Below are positions 28,448 to 37,757 of a stretch of 64,000 nucleotides of DNA, one piece after another. A model generated the notes under the pieces. The model was not told where the DNA came from. It did not search any database and worked only from the letters and a program-made list of their open reading frames with translations. How positions within the stretch are numbered: the first letter of the stretch is position 1; every line of letters starts with the position of its first letter. The stretch comes from Acidovorax sp. MR-S7 (GTDB lineage Bacteria > Pseudomonadota > Gammaproteobacteria > Burkholderiales > Burkholderiaceae_C), in the NCBI RefSeq assembly GCF_000400995.2, contig NZ_DF238908.1:186001-250000 (forward strand), written 5' to 3'. Both the position numbers and the translations under genes were made by a program.

Positions 28448-29017
28448 TTGGCCACCGAACAAGAGCTGTCCGATTTCCTCAAGAGCGTCGACAAGCGTGC
28501 CTTCAAGCGCACGCTCTACCACGTGCGCAACGAGGAGTCGGCCCTGGACATCGTGCAGGACAGCATGCTCAAGCTGGCCGAACACTACGGCGACAAGCCC
28601 CTGGCCGAGCTGCCGATGCTTTTTCAGCGCATCCTGACGAACTGCACGCTGGACTGGTTCCGCCGCCAGAAGACCCGCAACGCGCTCTTCTCGAGCATGA
28701 GCGACTTCGAGGGGCCGGGAGACGATGGCCAGGATTTCGACTTTCTCGAGGCCTACCAGTCCCCGGCGGAAGGCGAGCTGGCGCAGAGCGCGGAAGACAC
28801 CGTACGCCGGGCACAGGTCCTGCGCGACATCGAGGCGGAGATCCAGGAATTACCCGCCCGTCAACGCGAAGCATTTTTGATGCGTTACTGGGAGGAAATG
28901 GACGTGGCAGAAACAGCAGCCGCCATGGGTTGCTCCGAAGGCAGTGTCAAGACACACTGCTTCCGTGCCGTCCAAACCCTCAGCAAGGCACTGAAGGCCA
29001 AAGGAATCGTGCTATGA
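28448..29017 (+). CDS. ECF-type RNA polymerase sigma factor
   Basis: A 189-residue sigma-70 family protein. Region 2 is visible in RNEESALDIVQDSMLKLAEHYGD and LFQRILTNCTLDWFRRQKT, and region 4 in ELPARQREAFLMRYWEEMDVAETAAAMGCSEGSVKTHCFRAV. The likely start is TTG at 28448 (ATEQELSDF). No ATG or strong Shine-Dalgarno sequence is present upstream, so expression may be low. The stop overlaps the ATG of a single-span membrane protein, which could be its anti-sigma partner. Confidence 0.88.
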   Translation: MATEQELSDFLKSVDKRAFKRTLYHVRNEESALDIVQDSMLKLAEHYGDKPLAELPMLFQRILTNCTLDWFRRQKTRNALFSSMSDFEGPGDDGQDFDFLEAYQSPAEGELAQSAEDTVRRAQVLRDIEAEIQELPARQREAFLMRYWEEMDVAETAAAMGCSEGSVKTHCFRAVQTLSKALKAKGIVL

Positions 29018-29454
29018 ACAGCCCCTCTCAAACCGCCGTGGATGCGTATGCACTGCGCGTGACCGCGCGCCTCACGCATGCCACCGAGGAGTTGCCCTAC
29101 GACATCACCGAACGCCTGCGCGCGGCCCGCATGCAGGCACTGGACAAGCGCAAGAAGCCCATGGCACAGGCCGTGTGCCGTGCAGAAACCGCGACGGTGC
29201 TCGTGGGCGCCGGCGGGGCTGCCGTCCTCGGCCGGGGCGGCGACGAGGGCAACTGGTGGCGCGCGCTGGTTTCGGCCGTGCCGGTGGCGGCGCTGCTCGT
29301 CGGCCTGTTCTTCGTCAACATGGCCCAGGACCAGACCGTCGCCGCCGAGATCGCCGAGGTCGACGCCGCCCTGCTGACCGACGACCTGCCGCCTTCCGCC
29401 TACGCCGACCCCGGCTTCCTGCAATTCATCAAGACCTCCAGCCCGGGCCAATAA
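29014..29454 (+). CDS. DUF3619 family membrane protein, candidate anti-sigma factor
   Basis: A 146-residue protein with a soluble N-terminal half, including DITERLRAARMQALDKRK, and one membrane span around residues 86-103 (ALVSAVPVAALLVGLFFV). A short periplasmic tail follows. The ATGA overlap with the sigma gene and the single-span topology (cytoplasmic N-terminus) are what one expects of an anti-sigma factor, but DUF3619 has no proven function that I know. It is followed by a DUF3106 gene. Confidence 0.75.
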   Translation: MNSPSQTAVDAYALRVTARLTHATEELPYDITERLRAARMQALDKRKKPMAQAVCRAETATVLVGAGGAAVLGRGGDEGNWWRALVSAVPVAALLVGLFFVNMAQDQTVAAEIAEVDAALLTDDLPPSAYADPGFLQFIKTSSPGQ

Positions 29455-29484
29455 CCCCATGGGCCCGGGCCCATCCACCGCCTG

Positions 29485-30315
29485 ATGCACGCATCGCACC
29501 ACCGCCACCTCTCCCCTTCCCGCCAATGGCCAGTCTTCGTGCTGGCTTTTGTCTTGCTGGGCCTCCTGGCGGCGGCCGGCTGGTGGATGGCAGGCTACGT
29601 GCGCATGGCCCCCAGCACCCCCGTGCCGGCCGAGGCCCTGGGCGGCAAGCACAAGACCCACAGCGTGCTGCTGCCGCCCCAGGTACAGGCCGGCCCCGAC
29701 TGGAGCGAACTGAACACGCCGCAGAAGGAAGCCCTGTACCCGCTGGCCAACCGCTGGGCCTTCCTCAGCGAGGCGCAAAAGCGCAACTGGCTCAAGCTCG
29801 CAGCCGGCTTCCACGCCCTGTCCCCCGAGGAGCAGTCCAAGATGCTGGCCCGCATCACCGACTGGGCCAGCCTGAGCGTCCAGCAGCGCAGCCAGGCCCG
29901 GCTGAACTATGCGGCGGCCAACAAGCTGGCACCCGACAGCAAACGCGCCCAGTGGGAGGCCTACCAAGCCCTGAGCGAAGAAGAGAAAAAGCGCTTGGCC
30001 GCCAAGGCCGCTCCTAAGCCCTCGGGCGCCGCCACAGCCGTGCGGCCTGTGTCGCCCAAGAAGCTCGCCCGCGTGCCTGCGGCCACCAATGCCGCCCCGG
30101 CCGCCCCCAACCCGCCAAAGATCCTGCCGCCCGCGGAATTCCATTCGCCCCAGGCCCTGCCGGTGACGCCGCCGCCTCCGCCGGTTGTGGTAGAAACCGC
30201 ACCCGTCGCGACGCCGTCGGCCGTTCCGGTGCCCCTGCCCCCGATGCTCCCCGCTTCCGAAGCGGAGCCGGCAACGCCTCCTTCCGACCACGCGCCCCTG
30301 TACAGCCCGTCCTAG
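29485..30315 (+). CDS. DUF3106 domain protein, membrane-anchored
   Basis: A 276-residue protein: one N-terminal membrane span (FVLAFVLLGLLAAAGWWMAGY), a helical DUF3106 domain at about residues 70-165 with repeated Trp motifs (DWSELNTPQKEAL, RWAFLSEAQKRNWLKLA), then a Pro/Ala-rich tail of about 100 residues. The tail probably reaches through the periplasm. It is probably in one operon with the sigma factor and DUF3619 genes, and such a trio recurs in Burkholderiales. Function unknown. Confidence 0.78.
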   Translation: MHASHHRHLSPSRQWPVFVLAFVLLGLLAAAGWWMAGYVRMAPSTPVPAEALGGKHKTHSVLLPPQVQAGPDWSELNTPQKEALYPLANRWAFLSEAQKRNWLKLAAGFHALSPEEQSKMLARITDWASLSVQQRSQARLNYAAANKLAPDSKRAQWEAYQALSEEEKKRLAAKAAPKPSGAATAVRPVSPKKLARVPAATNAAPAAPNPPKILPPAEFHSPQALPVTPPPPPVVVETAPVATPSAVPVPLPPMLPASEAEPATPPSDHAPLYSPS

Positions 30316-30333
30316 CCGATCGCCCTTTTTTGC

Positions 30334-30855
30334 ATGCAATCTCCCAGCCCGACCACCACTGTGGCCCCCGCGCTCTGGCGCCGCATGGCCTGCTGGTTCT
30401 ACGAAGGCATGCTGATGTTTGGGCTGGTGTTCATCGCCGGCTACCTGTTCGACACGCTCAGCCAGTCGCGCCACGCCCTCGCCAACCGGCCCCTGCGGAT
30501 GGCGTTCCTGTTCGTGGTCTTCGGCATCTATTTCGGCTGGTTCTGGTCGCGCGGCCAGACCCTGGCGCAGAAGACCTGGCATATCCGCGTGGTGGACACC
30601 GCCGGCCAGCCCGTCACCCAGGCCCGCGCCTGCCTGCGCTACATGCTGTGCTGGCTGTGGTTCCTGCCGCCGCTGGCGGCCTACGCGCTGGGCGTGCCCG
30701 CCCTGACCACCCTGCTGCTGCTGGCCCTGTGGGTGGTGCTCTGGGCCCTGCTGAGCCGCCTCCACCCCGAGCGCCAGTTCTGGCACGATGCGCTGGCGCG
30801 CACGCGGCTGGTGCACCATCAACCGCCGCCCCGCGCCCACCAGGGGCGCCGATAG
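30334..30855 (+). CDS. RDD family membrane protein
   Basis: A 173-residue integral membrane protein with three to four hydrophobic segments. The RDD signature is seen as an N-terminal WRRMACWFYEGML, where the usual arginine-aspartate pattern is partly altered, plus the central GQTLAQKTWHIRVVD motif and the final HDALARTRLV. RDD proteins are often small transport or envelope-stress proteins. The specific role is not evident here. It lies 18 bases after the DUF3106 gene. Confidence 0.8.
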   Translation: MQSPSPTTTVAPALWRRMACWFYEGMLMFGLVFIAGYLFDTLSQSRHALANRPLRMAFLFVVFGIYFGWFWSRGQTLAQKTWHIRVVDTAGQPVTQARACLRYMLCWLWFLPPLAAYALGVPALTTLLLLALWVVLWALLSRLHPERQFWHDALARTRLVHHQPPPRAHQGRR

Positions 30856-30867
30856 GCCCGCCACGCC

Positions 30868-31263
30868 ATGTCCGACACCCCTTCCGTCCACCCCCACAAG
30901 CGCCGCACCGGGCTGAACCGCCTGTGGCACGCTGCGGGCTATTCGCTGCAGGGCCTGCGCGCGGGCTGGGGCGAGAAGGCCTTCCGCCAGGAAGCCTGCC
31001 TGGCCATCGTGCTGCTTCCGGTCTCCTTGTGGGTGGGCCGCAGCTGGGTGGAAGCCGCGCTGCTGGCCGCCGCCGTGGTGCTGGTCCTGGTCACGGAACT
31101 GCTCAACTCGGGCATCGAGGCGGCCATCGACCGCATCGGCCCCGAACTGCACGACCTGTCCAAGCGCGCCAAGGACATGGGCAGCGCCGCGGTGCTGCTC
31201 AGCCTTCTGCTGTGCGCCGGCATCTGGGCGGCAGCGCTCTACCAAAGGTTTGCCCATGGCTGA
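30868..31263 (+). CDS. dgkA: Diacylglycerol kinase
   Basis: A small 131-residue trimeric inner-membrane kinase that recycles diacylglycerol to phosphatidate. Three membrane segments and the catalytic and metal-binding stretch ELLNSGIEAAIDR, followed by HDLSKRAKDMGSAAV, are diagnostic. It overlaps the next gene by 8 bases. Confidence 0.95.
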   Translation: MSDTPSVHPHKRRTGLNRLWHAAGYSLQGLRAGWGEKAFRQEACLAIVLLPVSLWVGRSWVEAALLAAAVVLVLVTELLNSGIEAAIDRIGPELHDLSKRAKDMGSAAVLLSLLLCAGIWAAALYQRFAHG

Positions 31264-31849
31264 TCCCGCCTTCTCCGTCTGCGTCTACCTGGGCTCGCGC
31301 CCCGGCGACAACCCTCTCTTCACCGAAACGGCCACGGCCGTCGGCCGCTGGATCGGCCAGCACGGCGGGCAACTGGTCTATGGGGGCGGGCGCAGCGGCC
31401 TCATGGGCACCGTGGCCGAGGCCACCCGCCTGGCGGGCGGGCGGGTGGTGGGCGTGATTCCCCAGGCCCTGGTGGACAAGGAACTGGCCAACCACCAGTG
31501 CGACGAACTGCACATCGTCACGACCATGCACGAGCGCAAGGCCATGATGGCCGAGCGCAGCGACGCCTTCCTGGCGCTGCCCGGCGGCATCGGCACGCTG
31601 GAGGAGCTGTTCGAGGTCTGGACATGGCGCCAGCTCGGCTACCACGACAAGCCCATCGGGCTGCTGGACGTGGACGGCTACTACGCCCACATGCTGCGTT
31701 TCCTGGAGCAGGCGGTGGCGAACGGCTTCATGGGTGAATGGCAGATGGGCCTGGTGCGCACCGGCACCGAGGTCGATGCCCTGCTCTCCTCCCTGGTGCA
31801 GGACGCGGGCCTCAACGCCCAGGCGATCCCGCTGCGCAGCGTGATCTAG
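31256..31849 (+). CDS. LOG family protein (cytokinin riboside 5'-monophosphate phosphoribohydrolase-like)
   Basis: A Rossmann-type nucleotide hydrolase of 197 residues with the LOG signature PGGIGTLEE and the phosphate-binding GGGRSGLMG. Members cleave the N-glycosidic bond of AMP or cytokinin nucleotides. In non-plant-associated bacteria the substrate is probably AMP or related nucleotides. ATG at 31256 gives a normal N-terminus (MADPAFSVCVYLGS). It ends 3 bases before the convergent P-II gene. Confidence 0.9.
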   Translation: MADPAFSVCVYLGSRPGDNPLFTETATAVGRWIGQHGGQLVYGGGRSGLMGTVAEATRLAGGRVVGVIPQALVDKELANHQCDELHIVTTMHERKAMMAERSDAFLALPGGIGTLEELFEVWTWRQLGYHDKPIGLLDVDGYYAHMLRFLEQAVANGFMGEWQMGLVRTGTEVDALLSSLVQDAGLNAQAIPLRSVI

Positions 31850-31852
31850 AAA

Positions 31853-32251
<399 letters not shown>

Positions 32252-33913
32252 TCAGGCCCGGAAGCGGTTCGTGATGGGGTAGCGCCAGTCCTTGCCGAAG
32301 CTGCGGCGGGTGACGCGCACTCCCACGGCGGCCTGGCGGCGCTTGTATTCGTTGATCTTGATGAGGCGGGTGACACGCTCCACGTCGGCCCGGTCGAAAC
32401 CTGCGCGGACGATGTCTTCGATGGGAGCGTCATTTTCCATGTAACGCTCGATGATGGCATCGAGCACCTCATAAGGCGGCAGGCTGTCCTGGTCTTTCTG
32501 GTCCTCGCGCAGTTCGGCGCTGGGCGGGCGCGTGATGATGCGCTCGGGGATCGGGTCGGCCCCCGTGCCGTAGGGATCGTGCGCGTTGCGCCAGCGCGCG
32601 AGCGCGAAGACGCGCGTCTTGAGCACGTCCTTGATGACCGCGAAGCCACCGGCCATGTCGCCGTACAGCGTGCAGTAGCCCGTCGCCATCTCGCTCTTGT
32701 TGCCGGTGGTGAGCACCACGGCGCCGAACTTGTTGGACAGCGCCATGAGGAGCGTGCCGCGGATGCGCGCCTGCAGGTTCTCCTCCGTCGTGTCCTCGGG
32801 CAGGCCGGCGAACTGCGGCTCCAGCGCGGCCTTGAACGCCTCGAACTGCGGGGCGATGGCGATCTCGTCGTAGCGCACGCCCAGGCGGGCGGCCATGTCG
32901 CGCGCGTCGATCCAGCTGATGTCGGCCGTGTAGGGCGAAGGCATCATCACCGTGCGCACCTTGTCCGCGCCCAGCGCGTCCACCGCGACCGCCAGCACCA
33001 GCGCCGAGTCGATGCCGCCCGACAGCCCCAGCAGCACGCCCGGGAAGCCGTTCTTGCCCACGTAGTCGCGCACGCCCAGCACCAGCGCGTGCCACAGCTC
33101 GGCGTCCGCGTCATCGTGGGGCAACACTTTCGCTTCTATTTTGATAGCTGCTTGCGCTTGCTGTACAAGCGCCAGGGCCATATTTTCCTTGAAACCCGGG
33201 GCGCGCAGCGCCACCGCGCCGTCCGCCTGCAGGGCAAAGGAGCGGCCCTCGAACACCACCTCGTCCTGCCCGCCCACCAGGTGGGCGTAGAACAGCGGCA
33301 GGCCGGTCTCGCGCACACGCTCGCGCATCACCTCCTCGCGCTCGCGCGCCTTGCCCATGTGGTAGGGCGAGGCGTTGATCGTCAGCAGCATCTGCGCGCC
33401 CGCGTCGGCGGCGCGGCGGGCGGGGCCGGGGAACCAAGCGTCCTCGCAGATCAAGAGGCCCATGCGCACGCCCTCGACCTCGAAGACGCAGGTGTCCTGG
33501 CCGCGCACGAAATAGCGCTGCTCATCGAAGACCTCGTAGTTGGGCAGTTCCTGCTTGGCATAGGTGCACTCCACGCGCCCGCCGCGCAGCACGCTGGCGG
33601 CGTTGTGGACGCGCCCGTGCCCGCCTGCATTGGCCCCCATGGCCCGCTGCGGATGGCCGACCACCACCGCCAGCCCCGGCCACTGCGCGGTGGCCTGCGC
33701 CACCTCGGCCAGCGCCTGCTCGCAGGCCGCCAGGAAGGCCGGGCGCAGGTACAGGTCTTCGGCCGCGTAGCCGCACAGCGCCAGCTCCGGCGTGAGCAGC
33801 AGGCGCGCGCCGGCGGCATGGGCCTCGCGCGCGGCGCCGATGATTCGCTGGGCATTGCCCGGCACGTCGCCCACCACGAAGTTGAGCTGGGCGATGCTGA
33901 TGACGAATGGCAT
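32252..33913 (-). CDS. nadE: Glutamine-dependent NAD+ synthetase
   Basis: Two-domain enzyme of 553 residues that amidates nicotinic acid adenine dinucleotide with glutamine nitrogen. The N-terminal nitrilase-type glutaminase has the triad Glu43 (TPELALCGY), Lys120 (YAKQELPN) and Cys156 (LICEDAW). The C-terminal synthetase has the PP-loop SGGIDSA at about 298-304. Residues about 241-261, in the linker between the domains, are encoded by an inserted copy of the palindromic repeat. The enzyme appears otherwise intact. P-II gene glnB follows after about 60 bases. Confidence 0.95.
   Translation of the reverse strand: MPFVISIAQLNFVVGDVPGNAQRIIGAAREAHAAGARLLLTPELALCGYAAEDLYLRPAFLAACEQALAEVAQATAQWPGLAVVVGHPQRAMGANAGGHGRVHNAASVLRGGRVECTYAKQELPNYEVFDEQRYFVRGQDTCVFEVEGVRMGLLICEDAWFPGPARRAADAGAQMLLTINASPYHMGKAREREEVMRERVRETGLPLFYAHLVGGQDEVVFEGRSFALQADGAVALRAPGFKENMALALVQQAQAAIKIEAKVLPHDDADAELWHALVLGVRDYVGKNGFPGVLLGLSGGIDSALVLAVAVDALGADKVRTVMMPSPYTADISWIDARDMAARLGVRYDEIAIAPQFEAFKAALEPQFAGLPEDTTEENLQARIRGTLLMALSNKFGAVVLTTGNKSEMATGYCTLYGDMAGGFAVIKDVLKTRVFALARWRNAHDPYGTGADPIPERIITRPPSAELREDQKDQDSLPPYEVLDAIIERYMENDAPIEDIVRAGFDRADVERVTRLIKINEYKRRQAAVGVRVTRRSFGKDWRYPITNRFRA
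33137..33195. repeat. Repeat copy translated within nadE
   Basis: On the plus strand TTTTGATAGCTGCTTGCGCTTG, then CTGTA, CAAGCGCCAGGGCC and ATATTTTCCTTGAAA matches the repeat family, with GCGCTTG/CAAGCGC arms and the same flanks. The element is antisense to the coding direction of nadE and is translated as part of the interdomain linker. (The first run is described here in pieces; the arms are 33152-33160 and 33166-33172.). Confidence 0.78.
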
Positions 33914-34019
33914 AGGGAGGGAGGGAAAGGAGTCGAGGGAATTATGTCATTCGTACCTCCGCCTCCCATGCGAAAGCCGCGCCTGTGGCAGGATGGCCGG
34001 GCGCAGCCGCTCCTATCGC

Positions 34020-35249
34020 ATGCACTCCTCTGCCCCTCTCACCGCCTCCTACGACCTGCGCGTGTCCGACGCCCTGCCCGCCGCGGACGCCGCCGCGTGG
34101 GACGCGCTACTGCAAGCCCAGTCCCAGCCCACGCCCTTCATGCGCCACGCCTATCTCGCGGCGCTGCAGGCCAGCGGCAGCGCCGTGCCCGCCACGGGCT
34201 GGACGCCGCTGTGGTTCACCCTCTGGCAGGGCGGTGCGCTGCATGCCGCCTGCGTGTTCTACCTCAAGCCCCACTCGCGGGGCGAATACGTCTTCGACTG
34301 GGCCTGGGCCGACGCCTATGCGCGCCACGGCCTGCCCTACTACCCCAAGGCCGTGGTGGCCGTGCCTTTCACCCCCGTGCCGGGCACGCGCCTGCTGGCG
34401 CGCGACGCAGCGGCACGCCTGGCGCTGCTGCGCACCCTGGTGGACTGGTGCGACGCCCAGGCGCTGTCGTCGCTGCACCTGCTGTTCACCGCACCCGAGG
34501 ACGTGCAGGCCGCGCGCGAGGCCGGGCTGATGCTGCGCCACGGCGTGCAATTCCACTGGAACAACGCCGCACCGCCATCCGCCGGCACGGCGGAGCGGCC
34601 CTTGCGCGACTTCGACGATTTCCTCGCCACCCTTTCGCACGGCAAGCGCAAGAAGATCCGCCAGGAACGCCGCCGCGTGGCGGACGCCGGCGTGCATTTC
34701 CGCGTGCTGCGCGGCGCCGAGATCACGGCGCGCGACTGGGACTTCTTCTACCGCTGCTACGAGCGCACCTACGCCGAGCACGGCAACCCGCCCTACCTCA
34801 CGCGCGACTTCTTCACCCGCATGGCCGCCCACATGCCCGAGGCATGGGTGCTGTTCGTGGCCGAGCGCGGCGGGCGCCCCATTGCTAGCAGCTTGATAGC
34901 TGTCAGCGCTTGTCCCGTAAGCGCTGCAGGCTCAAAACACCCTCAACCTCTGGTGGCCTATGGCCGGTACTGGGGCGCGCTGGAACGCGTGGATTGCCTG
35001 CATTTCGAGGCCTGCTACTACCAGCCCCTGGCGTGGTGCATCGCCCACGGCGTGCAGCGCTTCGAGGGCGGTGCCCAGGGCGAGCACAAGATGGCCCGCG
35101 CCCTGCTGCCGGTGCAGACCACCAGCGCGCACTGGCTGGCACATCCGGCCTTCGCCGAAGCCGTGGACCGTTTCCTGGAGCGCGAGAGCGAGGGCGTCGC
35201 GCACTACCTCGACGAACTGCACACGCGCAGCCCGTTCAGGCAGGGCTGA
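34020..35249 (+). CDS. GNAT-fold acyltransferase, DUF482/COG3146 family
   Basis: A 409-residue protein of the peptidogalycan biosynthesis or DUF482 group, which contains two GNAT-like folds resembling FemABX transferases. Recognisable segments are TPFMRHAYLAALQASG near the start and SHGKRKKIRQERRRV in the middle, then RCYERTYAEHGNPPYLT and FEGGAQGEHKMARALLP near the end. The substrate is unknown. ATG at 34020 is chosen; an ATG at 33993 would add nine residues. Residues about 292-307 are encoded by a repeat copy lying between two predicted strands of the second fold. Confidence 0.82.
   Translation: MHSSAPLTASYDLRVSDALPAADAAAWDALLQAQSQPTPFMRHAYLAALQASGSAVPATGWTPLWFTLWQGGALHAACVFYLKPHSRGEYVFDWAWADAYARHGLPYYPKAVVAVPFTPVPGTRLLARDAAARLALLRTLVDWCDAQALSSLHLLFTAPEDVQAAREAGLMLRHGVQFHWNNAAPPSAGTAERPLRDFDDFLATLSHGKRKKIRQERRRVADAGVHFRVLRGAEITARDWDFFYRCYERTYAEHGNPPYLTRDFFTRMAAHMPEAWVLFVAERGGRPIASSLIAVSACPVSAAGSKHPQPLVAYGRYWGALERVDCLHFEACYYQPLAWCIAHGVQRFEGGAQGEHKMARALLPVQTTSAHWLAHPAFAEAVDRFLERESEGVAHYLDELHTRSPFRQG
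34893..34940 (+). repeat. Repeat copy translated within the GNAT gene
   Basis: TTGATAGCTGTCAGCGCTTG, spacer, then TAAGCGCTGCAGGCTCAAAA matches the intergenic consensus, including the ATAGCTG lead and the GGCTCAAAA tail. It stays in frame and adds the peptide IAVSACPVSAAGS to the protein. Confidence 0.82.
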
Positions 35250-35261
35250 GCCGGCGGCCTG

Positions 35262-36998
35262 TCAGAAGCTTTCCCAATCGTCGTCCTGCGCTGCGACGGC
35301 AACCGGCTTGGCCAGCGCCGCCGGCTTGGCGGCGGGCGGCGGGCTCTTGCGCAGGACCGGCTTGGGCGGTGTGGCCTGAGGCTTCGGTGCAGGCGCCACC
35401 GCGCGCGGCGGCTGCGGCACGGAACGCGGCGCGGCGATGGCCTGCGGCTGCGTGCCGATGCGGAACACCGCCACGGCGTCCACGAGCTGCGCCGCCTGCG
35501 CCTTGAGGCTGCCTGCGGCAGCCGCGCTCTGCTCCACCAGCGCCGCGTTCTGCTGCGTGGCCTGGTCCATCTGCGTGATGGCCTCTCCCACCTGGGCCAC
35601 GCCGCTGCTCTGCTCGCTGCTGGCCGCGCTGATCTCGCCCATGATGTCCGTCACGCGGCGAATGGAGTTGACCACCTCGGTCATGGTCGTGCCCGCCTTG
35701 TCCACCAGCTGCGAGCCCTGCTCCACGCGCTCCACGCTGGCCGTGATCAGCTGCTTGATCTCCTTGGCGGCTTCCGCACTGCGCTGCGCCAGGCTGCGCA
35801 CCTCGCCGGCCACCACCGCGAAGCCCCGGCCCTGCTCGCCCGCGCGCGCCGCCTCCACGGCGGCGTTGAGCGCCAGGATGTTGGTCTGGAAGGCGATGCC
35901 GTCGATCACGCCGATGATGTCGGCGATCTTGCGGCTGGAATCGTTGATGCCGCGCATGGTGTCCACCACCTGGCTGACCACCTCGCCGCCCTGCACGGCG
36001 ACGGTGCTAGCGCTCATGGCGAGCTGGTTGGCCTGGCGGGCGTTGTCGGCGTTCTGGCGCACGGTGGCGCCCAGCTGCTCCATGGAGGCGGCGGTCTCTT
36101 CCAGGGCGCTGGCCTGGCTTTCGGTGCGGGCCGACAGGTCGTGGTTGCCCTGGGCGATCTCGGCGCTGGCCGTCGCTACGCCTTCGGCATTGCTGCGCAC
36201 GCCGGAAACCACGCTGGCCAGGTTGTGCTGCATGTCGCGCAGGGCCTGCGTGAGCTGGCCCATCTCGTCCTTGGAGCGCACCGCCAGCTCCACCGTTAGA
36301 TTGCCCTGGGCGATCTCGCTGGCCGCCCGCACGGCCTGGGCCACGGGCGCCGTGATGAGCCGCGTGATCCACACGCCCAGCGCCACCGCCACGGCGATGG
36401 CCGCCGCCAGCACACCGAGCATGGTGCCGCGGGCCATTCCGAACGCCCGCTGGGAATCTTCATACGCCTCGGTGGAGCCCGCGGCATTGATCTTGGAGAG
36501 CTTGCCGATGGTTTCGGCCATGCCCACGAAGGCCTGCTGCGAGCCCTGGTAGAGCAACTGGCCGGCGTCGGCCTGGCGCGACTCGCCCTGGGCCACCAGC
36601 TCCTGCAGTTGCGCCTGGGTACGCAGGTACGCGGCGCGGTGCGTCTTGAATTCCTCGAACGCGGCCGCCTCGGCCGGGGTCACCAGCGGGGCGTAGCGCT
36701 GCTCCAGCTCGCCCAGCATGGCAGCGACGGCCGTCGCGTCCTTGCTCAGCCGCGCCTTCTCGGCCGGATCGGAGCTCAGCACCATGCCGATCTCGCTGGC
36801 GCGCAGCCGGTTGGCCGTGGCCCGCATATCGCCCAGCGCCTGCACGCTGGGCAGCCAGTTGGTGGCGACATCGCGCGTGTCGTCGTTGATCTGCCCCATC
36901 TGCACGATGGCCAGGACGCCCAGCAATACGTTGAGGAGCACCATGGCGGCGAAGGCCAGGCCCAGCTTCGCCCCGATGCGCAGATTGGAAAACGCCAT
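35262..36998 (-). CDS. Methyl-accepting chemotaxis protein with CheR-tether tail
   Basis: A 578-residue transmembrane chemoreceptor. A short cytoplasmic start and first span (residues about 10-32) precede a four-helix-bundle periplasmic sensor (about 33-190), a second span (about 191-213), a HAMP domain and the long signalling coiled coil. The hairpin tip reads [21 protein letters not shown] (21 residues, typical of the 36-heptad class; named here by its ends GIAFQ and ARAG). The C-terminus ends DDDWESF, which resembles the NWETF pentapeptide that tethers CheR and CheB. A cheW gene follows upstream in the same operon. Confidence 0.93.
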   Translation of the reverse strand: MAFSNLRIGAKLGLAFAAMVLLNVLLGVLAIVQMGQINDDTRDVATNWLPSVQALGDMRATANRLRASEIGMVLSSDPAEKARLSKDATAVAAMLGELEQRYAPLVTPAEAAAFEEFKTHRAAYLRTQAQLQELVAQGESRQADAGQLLYQGSQQAFVGMAETIGKLSKINAAGSTEAYEDSQRAFGMARGTMLGVLAAAIAVAVALGVWITRLITAPVAQAVRAASEIAQGNLTVELAVRSKDEMGQLTQALRDMQHNLASVVSGVRSNAEGVATASAEIAQGNHDLSARTESQASALEETAASMEQLGATVRQNADNARQANQLAMSASTVAVQGGEVVSQVVDTMRGINDSSRKIADIIGVIDGIAFQTNILALNAAVEAARAGEQGRGFAVVAGEVRSLAQRSAEAAKEIKQLITASVERVEQGSQLVDKAGTTMTEVVNSIRRVTDIMGEISAASSEQSSGVAQVGEAITQMDQATQQNAALVEQSAAAAGSLKAQAAQLVDAVAVFRIGTQPQAIAAPRSVPQPPRAVAPAPKPQATPPKPVLRKSPPPAAKPAALAKPVAVAAQDDDWESF

Positions 36999-37025
36999 GT
37001 GATGCTCCCTCCGGGCAGCCCCGCC

Positions 37026-37526
37026 TCAGGCGGTGGCGACGGTCTTGACCAATCCCATTTCAGCACTGCTCAGCAGCGATTCGATGTCCACCACGATCAG
37101 CATGCGCTCGCCCACCGTCGCGATGCCGCGCACGAACGAGGCATCCATCTGCCCCTGGAACTGGGGCGCGGGCTTGATGGCGTCTGCCGGCAGTGCCACC
37201 ACGTCGGCCACCGCATCCACCACTGCACCGAGCACCGTGCCACCCACGTTGAGGATGATGACCACGGTGAAATCGGTGTACTCGGCTTCGGCGCAGTGCA
37301 GCTTCAAGCGCAGGTCCACGATGGGCACGATGACGCCGCGCAGGTCGATCACGCCCTTGATGAATTCCGGCGCATGGGCCATGCGGGTGGGCTGCTCATA
37401 GGAGCGGATTTCCTGCACACGCAGGATGTCGATTCCGTACTCCTCCTGCCCCAGGCGGAAAGTCAGGTATTCCGCGGCGCTGGCGGTGGCGCCGGTGGAA
37501 GAACGCTGGGCGGGTGCAGACAACAT
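37026..37526 (-). CDS. cheW: Chemotaxis coupling protein CheW
   Basis: A 166-residue SH3-like scaffold linking receptors to CheA. The CheW signatures YLTFRLGQEEYGIDILRVQEI and GVIDLRGVIVPIVDLR are clear. The ATG at 37526 precedes a short disordered N-terminus (MLSAPAQRSS). It is the first gene of a two-gene unit with the MCP gene 27 bases downstream. No cheA or cheY is in the window, so the main chemotaxis operon is elsewhere. Confidence 0.94.
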   Translation of the reverse strand: MLSAPAQRSSTGATASAAEYLTFRLGQEEYGIDILRVQEIRSYEQPTRMAHAPEFIKGVIDLRGVIVPIVDLRLKLHCAEAEYTDFTVVIILNVGGTVLGAVVDAVADVVALPADAIKPAPQFQGQMDASFVRGIATVGERMLIVVDIESLLSSAEMGLVKTVATA

Positions 37527-37692
37527 GGTGGCTCCTTGACACAAATAGGCTGCGGCCCGCAACGATGGAATACGGCCTGCGGCACCGCGGATTCCGCCAG
37601 CATAACAGCCCGAAGTTACTGATGCTGACAATTTCAGCGCATGCGGGAAAGTCCGCGTGGCCGCCTTCCATTCCCCTGGCGCGAGCCCGACA

Positions 37693-37711
37693 AATAAGAA
37701 CCATTCTCGCC
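37693..37711 (+). promoter_or_regulatory. Fur-box-like operator
   Basis: AATAAGAACCATTCTCGCC matches 13 of 19 positions of the Fur consensus form AATGAGAATGATTCTCATT. It lies about 50 bases before the start of a ferric-iron-binding protein gene, where iron-dependent repression would be expected. Confidence 0.6.
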
Positions 37712-37757
37712 TTCTGTATCATGCCGCGCATTCCAGTCACAGGAGGCCGCAAGCCCT

